Program-made: the position numbers and the translations under genes
Source: Isoetes taiwanensis
Lineage: Eukaryota > Streptophyta > Lycopodiopsida > Isoetales > Isoetaceae
Length of the DNA: 64,000 nucleotides
Assembly (NCBI GenBank): GCA_021234155.1
Contig: JAJEKV010000328.1
Coordinates: forward strand, 124,001-188,000
Direction: 5' to 3'
Shown: positions 56,292-64,000 of the stretch, piece after piece
How positions within the stretch are numbered: the first letter of the stretch is position 1
Layout: each line of letters opens with the position of its first letter
Notes under the pieces: generated by a model
The model's input: only the letters and a program-made list of their open reading frames with translations
The model's database searches: none
Told to the model about the DNA's origin: nothing

Positions 56292-57620
56292 ATGTCTATT
56301 CGTGGTTTTACTCCTGAAGAACTTCTTTGCCAAACGGCGGCTCGTTTGGAGTGCCATCAACGTCGCGAGGCTGTTCGGGATATGTACGACAATGCTTATG
56401 ACATTGAAGGCGATCGTGTCCATTCCAGAGCTAAGTCGGCACCACCTACTCCTCGTGCTCATTCTCGACCAGGGTCTCCCACTGTGTGTCGACATTGTTC
56501 TCCACCTTAGTCGCCACATCATACACCTGTTCAGCCCACGCCTCATTATTTCCAGACTCCAGAAAGCACCTACATTACCATACCTTCAGGCCCCACCCCT
56601 CTGCCTTCGCAACCATCTTCTCCTCCAGCAGGGATGGGCTATCCTCAAGTTTCCTTTGGCCCTCCCCATGTTCATGAATTTCAAGCTTCCCCATCTTTTC
56701 AGAATGCTCTTCTTGTCTACCAACTCACTGATCTCAAGCCTAATGAAGAGGGCTCCCATGGTCCTTCACCACAGGACGTTCCTTTCTCTGGCCCTCCCGG
56801 TTTTTCTATTCCGATACCACCTGGTTCTCAGCCCACGGCTGTTCCGACCAGCTATGTTCATCCATATGCTCCACCTGTTTATGCGCCAGTTCCACCTTCA
56901 TCTCCTAATCACAATTTGAAGCTGACATATCCCACTTTTGGCAACACTAAAGGCAAACCTCTGGATCAAAGTGCTCAAGCTCACATGGAGGAATTTGAGG
57001 CCTTGGCCATTCTCAATGGTCATGCTCAACCTCAACTCAAATTTCACATCTTTTCGACAATGTTGCGAGGTGCCCTTCATCAATGGCTCATGGCCAACAA
57101 AAGCCACTGGAAATAAAGCTGGCAAGAAATGAAAACGTCATTCCTTTCTCATTATGGCACCACGGATGATGATCAACTCCTGCTCAAGCAACTCAATGAC
57201 AGATGACCGTCTTCACATCCTCATCAGTAAACTCCAGGAGTACCCCACGCAAAGCCAGATTCTTGTCTGGTTTCTGCAGGGCCTTCCTCCTGCCATTCGT
57301 CTCATGACGGAGTACCTGCGTCCCAAGTCTTTGGAGCAGGCGATTGAATTAGTCAATCACTCGGTCAACGTCTCCTCACGAGGTGTTGCCCTCACGGAAC
57401 TACCTTTCATGCCCCCCATCATGGTTCCTCAGAATGCAGTCCAGCCTCAACAAACAAATCCTCAACGCTCTCAAATTTGGTGTCATATCTGTAAATATCA
57501 AGGACACCTGGCCAATGAATGCAACTCCTCAAATAGACCTCCTCATTGCAAAAGATGCAATATGTGCAATCAATCATGCCACGGAAGAATGCACTCGTTC
57601 TCATCCTACACCCTTCAGGT
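56292..57620 (+). pseudogene. Gypsy element 2 gag (broken)
   Basis: From ATG 56,292 the frame reads a basic MSIRGFTPEELL start, a Pro/Ser-rich stretch, then the gag core (LKLTYPTFGNTKGKPLDQSA, FHIFSTMLRGALHQWL). After a frame change it reads LVWFLQGLPPAIRLM, then knuckle 1 (CHICKYQGHLANEC, Cys-x2-Cys-x4-His-x4-Cys). Breaks: TAG at 56,508, TAA at 57,114, frame changes near 57,195 and 57,570, TAG at 57,618. Gag packages the element RNA. Restoring the frames is not attempted here. Confidence 0.8.
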
Positions 57621-57625
57621 AGAAA

Positions 57626-59494
57626 ATGGTTTTTCAAGTCCAGACCACGCCTCAGCAACAAGAACCCTATCAACCTCAGCAATATCAAGCTCGACAACCT
57701 CAACAGTATCCACAAACTCAACAACCTCAGCAGTCACGGGGACAAGGCTCCCGTCCACCATTTGATCCTTCCAAATCTCAGTCTTATCATTGTCACGAAT
57801 GGGGTCATACCACCACGACGTGCCATCAACTTTTCCAAGTTCAAGTACAACTTCCTGGCACAAATCAACCTGCTTCTGTATGCCTCATGGCTTATCAGCT
57901 GTGGGTTGCCAATGGTAAACAGGGCCCGTGTCCTGTTTTGAGAAAGCCGACACGGCCACCTCAACAACAGAGACCTCAGCAAGCATCTACCTCAAATCCT
58001 CTGGATCAACAAGCTCAAGAAGAAATCTATCAGGGACTCAATCCTCCGGTGCAGCAGTCAAATTGGGTTGGTTTGGTTTCACGCCAAACCAAGGCTTCAC
58101 GCCCCTTGACCATCATCCCTCATAACACGCAACCAGCCTTTGCTGTCGATACGATTCCTCAAGAAGATGACAAAAAGGTCCACTTCGCCCCAGACTTGGA
58201 TAAACTCATGCCTCACGTCATGCCCAAGGTGAGACAGAGTATTCTCAAACTCATGCAGGCTGCTGAAGGCCGCACTCTTGCAAATGTACATGCAACAACC
58301 AGAGCTCAGCAGCGTCACGAGGCACCGTCGTCATCTACAGGCCCATGCTCTCAGCCGTATCCAAATATTGCTGCAGAGGTGGAGCTTCTCAAAGAGGTTT
58401 CTGCTTCCTTACCTCAGACTCCTGCTCCCTTGGATCCTGCTGATCCATTTTCTCATGTTCCTTTGGAACTTCAAGAAGAACTTGCAAAAATCAAGATTCC
58501 CTTGAGCCTTGCCACTATTTTGAAACTCTGTCCTGCTCTCAAAGACCAGTTGCCCCTTCCCACTGTTCTGGTCGGAGCCATGGCTGCATCAACACCCACG
58601 GTGCATGCCATGGTGGGCAATCACCACATCAATCATGTTCAAATTGACGGAGGCAGTCCTGTAAATCTTATTACTGATAAGCTCAGGAAGCAATTGGGGA
58701 TCAAACAACTTTACCGTGCCCCCTATGATATCAAGTTGGCCAATGGCCATATCATGCGACCTCAAGGCGTCACTCCTCTCCTTCACATTAGCATTGGTGA
58801 CCTCAAATTCCCTTTGGAATTTGGGGTTTGGAAAGCTGGTGAAGATCCGGGTGACTATGAAATGCTGGTTGGAAGACCTTTTCTCCGCCAAGCTAAAAGT
58901 ATTCATTACTGGGCCACGGATCAACTTGTCATTACTGATGGTCATCTCAATGCCACTATGGATTTAGAAACTGGCAAGTTAATCTCTGTTGAAAATGCGG
59001 AACCCTCCATCTCAGACACTGATTCTGAAGAAGCACAAAATATCTATCATGTTCAGGCTCCACCAGCGAGTCTGCCTCTCTCATCCTACCCTGAGTATGC
59101 TGATCCTTGGGGTGAGATGACTCTTGATCAGGACCAGGCTGTGGCTGCTCTGCTTGACCCTTACCTGGCTCCTTGTAACCGAATTCAACGTCTTGACCAT
59201 TTTTCGGACACGGAACTTCCTCCCGAGACTGTGGATGTTCATGCCGTCATGACGCAACCTTTGCTTGATGACGCTCAGCAGACTCTTTTCTTCACCATTC
59301 AAAATGCTGCACCATCCGTCATGCTTCAATTTCCTGCTTATGTTGTTCAGGACACAGAGGTTGTTCCACACATTCAAACACCTGAGCTGGAAATCGTGGA
59401 CATTGGTAACAATCAACCTGTCCGACTCGCTGCCAATCTTCCAAGCCGTCACGCTGTTCAAAAAATTGAAACATATTTTTGCATGGAGCTATAA
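57626..59494 (+). CDS. Gypsy element 2: second zinc knuckle and protease ORF (622 codons)
   Basis: A long open frame. A Gln/Pro-rich start is followed by a degenerate knuckle (SYHCHEWGHTTTTC, first Cys replaced by Ser), then LDQQAQEEIYQGLNPPVQ. The retropepsin-like site is HVQIDGGSPVNLI (about 58,635), with Asp-Gly-Gly instead of Asp-Thr/Ser-Gly. The flap/core continues LANGHIMRPQGV and EMLVGRPFLRQA. The protease would cut the polyprotein. The tail before reverse transcriptase is acidic and poorly conserved. The frame is lost in an A run at about 59,460. Confidence 0.8.
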   Translation: MVFQVQTTPQQQEPYQPQQYQARQPQQYPQTQQPQQSRGQGSRPPFDPSKSQSYHCHEWGHTTTTCHQLFQVQVQLPGTNQPASVCLMAYQLWVANGKQGPCPVLRKPTRPPQQQRPQQASTSNPLDQQAQEEIYQGLNPPVQQSNWVGLVSRQTKASRPLTIIPHNTQPAFAVDTIPQEDDKKVHFAPDLDKLMPHVMPKVRQSILKLMQAAEGRTLANVHATTRAQQRHEAPSSSTGPCSQPYPNIAAEVELLKEVSASLPQTPAPLDPADPFSHVPLELQEELAKIKIPLSLATILKLCPALKDQLPLPTVLVGAMAASTPTVHAMVGNHHINHVQIDGGSPVNLITDKLRKQLGIKQLYRAPYDIKLANGHIMRPQGVTPLLHISIGDLKFPLEFGVWKAGEDPGDYEMLVGRPFLRQAKSIHYWATDQLVITDGHLNATMDLETGKLISVENAEPSISDTDSEEAQNIYHVQAPPASLPLSSYPEYADPWGEMTLDQDQAVAALLDPYLAPCNRIQRLDHFSDTELPPETVDVHAVMTQPLLDDAQQTLFFTIQNAAPSVMLQFPAYVVQDTEVVPHIQTPELEIVDIGNNQPVRLAANLPSRHAVQKIETYFCMEL

Positions 59495-59499
59495 AGACC

Positions 59500-60825
59500 T
59501 TCGAGGTATAAAAAAAGATTTGGGGGAACTCACCATTCCTACCAAACCTGACGCACGCCCAATCTAGCAACGACAGTACATGCTCAACCCAAATTATCGT
59601 GACCGTGTCAAGGCCGAAATTGACAAACTTTTAGCTGCTGGCTTGATTTATGAGGTCAAACACTCTGAATGGGTGAGCCCCATCGTCATTGCTCTCAAGC
59701 ACAATGGTAAGATCCGCGTTTGTGTGGACTATCGTAAACTCAATCAGGCCACGGAGCGTGATCACTTCCTGCTTCCCTTCACAGACCAGGTTCTGGAAGA
59801 GGTTGCTGGTCATGAGATGTACTCTTTCATGGACGGCTTTTCAGGGTACAATCAAAATTCTATCAAGGAAGAAGATCAACTCAAGACTACCTTCACCACC
59901 CCGTGGGGCACTTTTGCCTACAAAGTGGTTCCTTTTGGGTTGTGCAACTCTCCGTCCATGTTCCAGCGCATCATGCTCTCAGTTTTTCATGACTATATGA
60001 AACCCTTTCTCCAAATTTTTCAAGATGACTTTTCAGCCTACAGCTCCATGGATGATCACCTGGAGAAGCTAGAGCTGGTCTTTCAAAAATGTGATGAGTC
60101 TGGCATCAGTCTCAATCCCGAGAAATGCACCTTTTGTGTCACCTCTGGTGTTCTTTTGGGTCATGTGGTCAGTAAAGAAGGAATCACCACGGATCCTGCC
60201 AAAATTAGTTGTGTGCTGAAGGCTCAAGCACCATCCAATATTAAAGAGACACATTCCTTCCTGGGTAAGGTCAATTACTATTCAACCTTCATTCCTGGAC
60301 TTGCGGCTATCACTGATCCCATTCATAAACTCACGGGTGATGAATCCACTTGGGCCTGGAATCCCCAGGCAGACGCTGCCTTCCAGAAGTTGAAGATGTT
60401 GCTTACACAGGCCCCGGTGCTTGTTCCTCCTCAATGGGACAAGCCTTTTCATGTTCATGTAGATGTCTCTGTTTTTGCCATTGGAGCTGTTCTTTCTCAG
60501 GCCTATGATGAGCATACGGATAAACCAATCTGCTATGCAGCAGAAAACTCAATTCTGCTGAGCGCAACTACTCTGCCATGGAAAGGGAAGCCTTGGGCTT
60601 AGTTTTCTGTGTCCAACGTTTCCGTCATTATTTGTTAGGAAGCAAGATCAAGTTCTTTGTTGATCGTCAAGCTCTTCTTTATTTGATCAACAAGGCCACG
60701 CCCACGGGTCGCATTGCTCGTTGGGTCCTTCTTCTGCAAGAATTCGCTCCCTTTGAAATCGTTCATAAGGCAGGAAAAATCTCATGTAGTACCAGATTAT
60801 CTCTCATGCATCCACACAGATGATC
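59500..60825 (+). pseudogene. Gypsy element 2 reverse transcriptase and RNase H (broken)
   Basis: After TAG at 59,565 a 340-codon frame (59,580-60,602) holds the reverse transcriptase: ALKHNGKIRVCVDYRKLNQAT, MYSFMDGFSGYNQ, VPFGLCNSPSMFQ, catalytic FQDDFSAYS, and GHVVSKEGITTDPAKI. RNase H follows with HVHVDVSVFAIGAVLSQ, a frame change near 60,570, then MEREALGLVFCVQRFRHYLLG and DRQALLYLINKATP. Together they turn element RNA into cDNA. The catalytic Asp pair is kept, but frame breaks prevent a full product. Confidence 0.85.
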
Positions 60826-60829
60826 CCTC

Positions 60830-61010
60830 CACGGGTGTTTCTGATGCCTTTCCAGACGCTCAACTGTTCTTAGTCACGGCCACGCCCCATTAGTTTCACA
60901 ACTTTCAGCAGTATCTCCTCACTAGAGCTCTTCCCTCATAAGATCCCACGCTCTCTCCAGCAAAGCTTCACTCACGCCACCGTCAGTTTCTCTGTGAGGT
61001 CCGTGACTAC
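60830..61010 (+). other. RNase H to integrase linker, frame lost
   Basis: A short stretch between the readable RNase H and integrase parts, with at least one frame change and stops. Phrases correspond to the linker of related elements but carry no domain. Confidence 0.4.
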
Positions 61011-61013
61011 ACC

Positions 61014-61979
61014 ATGGTTGCGGGCCATCTATACAAACGCGGCAAAGACATGGTCCTCCGTCGCTGTGTCCTCCCTCATGAGGTGCCCGATATCGTTCGA
61101 CAAGCCCATCAAGGGCTTGGTGGTGGTCATTTCAGTGGTGACGCCACGGCACGCAAAATTCTTCTGGCAGGCTACTTCTGGCCCACGCTCTTCAAGGATG
61201 CCCACGCTCACGCTCGCACGTGTGACGTCTGTCAGCGTGTGGGACGGCCCACGGCCCGTGATGCTCTCTCGTTGACGTCAGTCGCCATGCCACTTCCCTT
61301 CAGCAAATGGGGAATGGACCTTGTGGGGCCCATGGACCCTCCTGCGCAGCACACCCGTGCCCGCTACATTCTGGTCATTACTGATTATGCTACAAAATGG
61401 ACGGAGGCATGTGCTCTTCCGGACAACACTGCAGCCAGTACGGCCAAAGTTCTCTACACGCACATCATCACGCGTCTTGGTTGTCTTACAGAATTTGTTA
61501 GTGATCGAGGCGTTCATTTTGTTAATCATACCATCAAGGAGCTGACGGACTATCTGCATATTCATCACAGAAAAAGTACACCTTACTATCCTCAAGGGAA
61601 TGGTTTGGCCGAAAGCAAAAACAAAACTCTCATCACTATTCTGAAGAAAATCTGTGATGCCTCTCGCACAGATTGGCAAGGAAAATTACCTAGTGTTCTT
61701 TGGGTTTACAACCCTACTTTCAAAATTGCTACTGGCCACACTCCTTTCAAGTTGGTCTATGGTCAAGAAGCTCTCATGCCCTTTGAATATGTCCTTCCGA
61801 CCCTTCGTTTTCAGTTGGCCACATCACATAATCCACCTGCAGCTCTTCAAGAATGGGTTTATCAACTTGAACAGTTGGATGAACTTCAGAGAGATGCTAC
61901 CAAACAATTTCATACAGACGCTACCACAGTTCATTCACAAGATCAACCACAAAATTCAGACTCAGAAGACAGTGACTAG
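61014..61979 (+). CDS. Gypsy element 2 integrase (321 codons, intact ORF)
   Basis: The zinc-binding domain HQGLGGGHFSG, then CDVCQR (His-His-Cys-Cys), is at about 61,105-61,245. The DDE core has Asp in KWGMDLVGPMD (about 61,315), Asp in FVSDRGVHF (about 61,500) and Glu in NGLAESKNK (about 61,605). The phrase TGHTPFKLVYGQEALMPFEY ends the core. Integrase inserts the cDNA into chromosomes. The ORF is the only unbroken part of the element apart from the protease frame. The C-terminal region is short and ends in an acidic SDSEDSD tail, with no chromodomain. Confidence 0.88.
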   Translation: MVAGHLYKRGKDMVLRRCVLPHEVPDIVRQAHQGLGGGHFSGDATARKILLAGYFWPTLFKDAHAHARTCDVCQRVGRPTARDALSLTSVAMPLPFSKWGMDLVGPMDPPAQHTRARYILVITDYATKWTEACALPDNTAASTAKVLYTHIITRLGCLTEFVSDRGVHFVNHTIKELTDYLHIHHRKSTPYYPQGNGLAESKNKTLITILKKICDASRTDWQGKLPSVLWVYNPTFKIATGHTPFKLVYGQEALMPFEYVLPTLRFQLATSHNPPAALQEWVYQLEQLDELQRDATKQFHTDATTVHSQDQPQNSDSEDSD

Positions 61980-61984
61980 AAGCA

Positions 61985-62880
61985 TATTTATATTATATTA
62001 ATCGCGCAAAACCAAAAGTGAGCATTGCCCATATACATCCGCTACGGGCTGAGCCCTGTTTACAAAATCCTAAGTTAAAAAGTGCCCCTACTCCGGGTTT
62101 GGAGCAGAGGTTATGCGGAGCACATAGTAGAGGCAGCTAACATGGTCCCAGCGGAGATGGATCACCACCTCCATATCATTCGTCAGGGGGTCGGGATGCT
62201 CAGCCATCCCAGCGCACCAGCCATCCATTGGGATGCCGCGGTTCTTACACTTCTAGAGATCAAGCGCGTTCATACGGGCCGTAACCCACTCTTGGCAGCT
62301 GCGAGGCATGGTGCACTGGTTCACGTTGATAGGATCTATAGTTGCAAACTGATGCCTCAGCTTTGGCCACTGCTCGTCTTATATAGCCCAACCGCTTGAA
62401 GTTCTGCCGACGTGGACCAATCACACAATTGCTGATGTGGTTGCAATGCAAGGCCATTTTTAATTCCAGAATCTTTTCTCCCGCCGCATATCTAGCCATG
62501 GTACCTTCTGACACTCCCTTTTTATGATATCCCACTTCAAGTTGCCTGCATTAATTGCTATTCCTTCCTTTTACGCCCTCTGTCATTATTATTTGTACCT
62601 TCATCAAGCTCTCCCATCCTACCATTCATTCACGTTTCATCTACACCGTTCATCTGTTTTTCCTTCACTCCTTGGGGACTTAGCCAAAATTTTGCCTCTC
62701 AATCGTCCTCTTGCGATCTTTGCCATCTGGCACCATCAACGGCTCCTTTTCCACTCTCATCATGCCCCTTCGCTACAGTTGCGTGCCCTAAAACCTTTTT
62801 GGCTCACTTCGTTTTCGTCTTCTGCTTTCCGCCCTCCGGCTTCTTTTAATCCGCTCTCAAGCTTCCTTTCTTTTGCTTCT
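61985..62880. other. Region after integrase; no gene recognised
   Basis: A 105-codon ORF at 62,082-62,399 has no motif I know. No polypurine tract or LTR end is clear. T/C-rich sequence leads into the ORF at 62,885. Confidence 0.3.
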
Positions 62881-62884
62881 TGCC

Positions 62885-64000
62885 ATGGCTGCTTCACCGA
62901 AATTCCCTACTCTTCAAGTTACTGCTCCCAGGGATCAGACTCTCTTTGAGTCTGTTATTTTCTCCACTCCTATCTTTCGAGATGCCTTGGAAGGTCCAAA
63001 GTCGCAGAAGTTTGCACGCCAGCTGAATATCCATTCTAAAACTCTCCGCCCCAAATCCGACCAACTCAGGCGGTTTGTTGCTCACATGGTCAACAACACC
63101 ATAACCGGGTTACGCCACACCGAGTCAATCGACCGGATATTCCGCTCACTCCGGTTCTTCTTTTTTCGTGTATTCCAGTTACCTATTCGCAAGCCTTCTT
63201 TATCTTGGGCTGCTTTACAGGAACAGGATGTCACTAAGTATGGCCAACTTCCTTATCAAGCCAACACTCATAGACTCACGAACATTGCCAAACCCCATGA
63301 TACCTTTGTCAAATTTCTGTGGCGCAAGTTGTATGGGTGTTCCATCAAGAACACCCACATCAATAAGCAGTTTTTCAACATTGTTATATCTTGGCCATCC
63401 ACTCCACCCATTCTATTGATTGGCCTCAAATTTTGTTCCTCAGCCTCCTTCATGAAATTGATCGCCCGAAAGCAACCTCTTTGGGCCTTGAATGCGCAAT
63501 GGGTGCTCACTGCAGGCCATCCTCCGTCATTGTCTCCCCGCCCCCAGTCCAGGTTCGCCCACACACCAGAACACGGTCTCTCAAGCTTCCACCAGACCGC
63601 CCTCCAATGTCATTCCTGCTGTCCAAGAACTTCATGATGAAACTTCACAACCTCGTCCTTCTCCTTCCCCTCATCATGCTCAAAACCAAGAACGTGTCAT
63701 ACCCGTCTCCTCTTCCTCCACCGAAACTGCGCATTCTCGCTCTCAACATGTTTCCCAAGCATCTCAATCATACAGACAAACGTGCCCTGCACACCCACCC
63801 TCCAGACAAGCTCTTTATCAATATCAACAGGATGTCCAAGCTGCAATGCTCAAGCTCCAAGACTCTCAAGAATCCTTCATGAATGGCATTCAAGGTTACA
63901 TGGAGACCACGGAAGCACTTCACAAGGATTTCCAGGCTGCCACTGTCCAAGTTCAATCTCTCGAAGATCGTCTTCAACAAAAGCACGAGGCTCTCTTACA
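62885..64000 (+). CDS. Unrecognised ORF with C-terminal coiled coil, one frame change, runs off window
   Basis: From ATG 62,885 one frame stays open to about 63,530 (MAASPKFPTLQVTAPRDQTL, then RHTESIDRIFRSLRFFFFRV). After a single frame change at the C-rich TCTCCCCGCCCCC near 63,530 another frame continues open to 64,000: a Ser/Pro/Gln-rich stretch, then a heptad-like coiled coil (YQQDVQAAMLKLQDSQES, then LHKDFQAATVQVQSLEDRL). The architecture (folded N-part, Pro/Ser linker, coiled coil) resembles gag-like or other structural proteins of retroelements. It follows a gypsy pol without an LTR between, so it may be an extra ORF of that element. I do not recognise the family. Confidence 0.45.

Larger units (their letters stand above)
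55980..61979 (+). mobile_element. Ty3/gypsy element 2, nearly all domains present
   Basis: The order on + is LTR part, gag, two zinc knuckles, protease, reverse transcriptase, RNase H, integrase (zinc-binding HHCC domain and DDE core). No chromodomain is readable after the integrase. It is homologous to the truncated element at 40-43.9 kb. At least nine stops or frame changes are spread from gag to RNase H; the integrase ORF is intact. A 3' LTR must lie beyond the window or be lost. Confidence 0.88.

Overview
The window is nuclear DNA of a land plant, not of a bacterium. The evidence is spliced genes with GT-AG introns, a seven-exon ribosomal protein gene under a telo-box promoter, an ethylene-receptor-like gene remnant, and a dense load of plant transposons: Ty3/gypsy, L1-type LINE, Mutator-like, a possible CACTA-type gene and a SINE-like tRNA relic. 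The HUH-endonuclease (Replitron-type) relic and the highly diverged repeats make me suspect a non-seed plant such as a fern, lycophyte or bryophyte, but nothing read here proves that.

Layout. 0-1.6 kb: decayed HUH endonuclease (Replitron-like). 3.3-4.6 kb: intact gene for 40S ribosomal protein eS1 (RPS3a), the only confidently functional host gene. 6.6-9.9 kb: decayed chromodomain Ty3/gypsy element whose RNase H/integrase region is repeated in tandem. 10-24.6 kb: repeats and relics, including a 5-kb block nearly depleted of T on the + strand, bracketed by two 183-bp direct repeats that differ at one base. 24,707-38,965: a complete 14.26-kb Mutator-like element (MULE) with about 0.6-0.7-kb terminal inverted repeats and a perfect 9-bp target-site duplication. 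It carries a C2H2 zinc finger/ULP1 (C48 peptidase) gene on +, a MULE transposase with SWIM zinc finger on -, and a nine-unit internal array built from the same motif as its termini. A 5.5-kb L1-type LINE is nested in the ULP1 gene coding exon. 39.9-43.9 kb: truncated Ty3/gypsy element. 44.9-46.7 kb: ethylene-receptor-like remnant. 49.4-50.1 kb: long polypyrimidine/(TC)n tract just 5' of a small spliced gene that may be transposon-derived. 51.2-55.3 kb: nested tandem duplications. 56-62 kb: second copy of the same Ty3/gypsy family, with nearly all domains but many frame breaks. 62.9-64 kb: an unrecognised coiled-coil ORF running off the window.

Main result. The 14.26-kb MULE is defined at base level by its termini and target duplication. 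Its termini and its internal array share one short palindromic motif, as if the transposase binding site had been amplified. It carries a zinc-finger/ULP1 gene whose spliced 3' half is still open although the expected catalytic Asp reads Asn. The Replitron-like HUH relic at the left edge is the second observation most worth following up. All functional calls come from reading the sequence by eye; no database search was possible.
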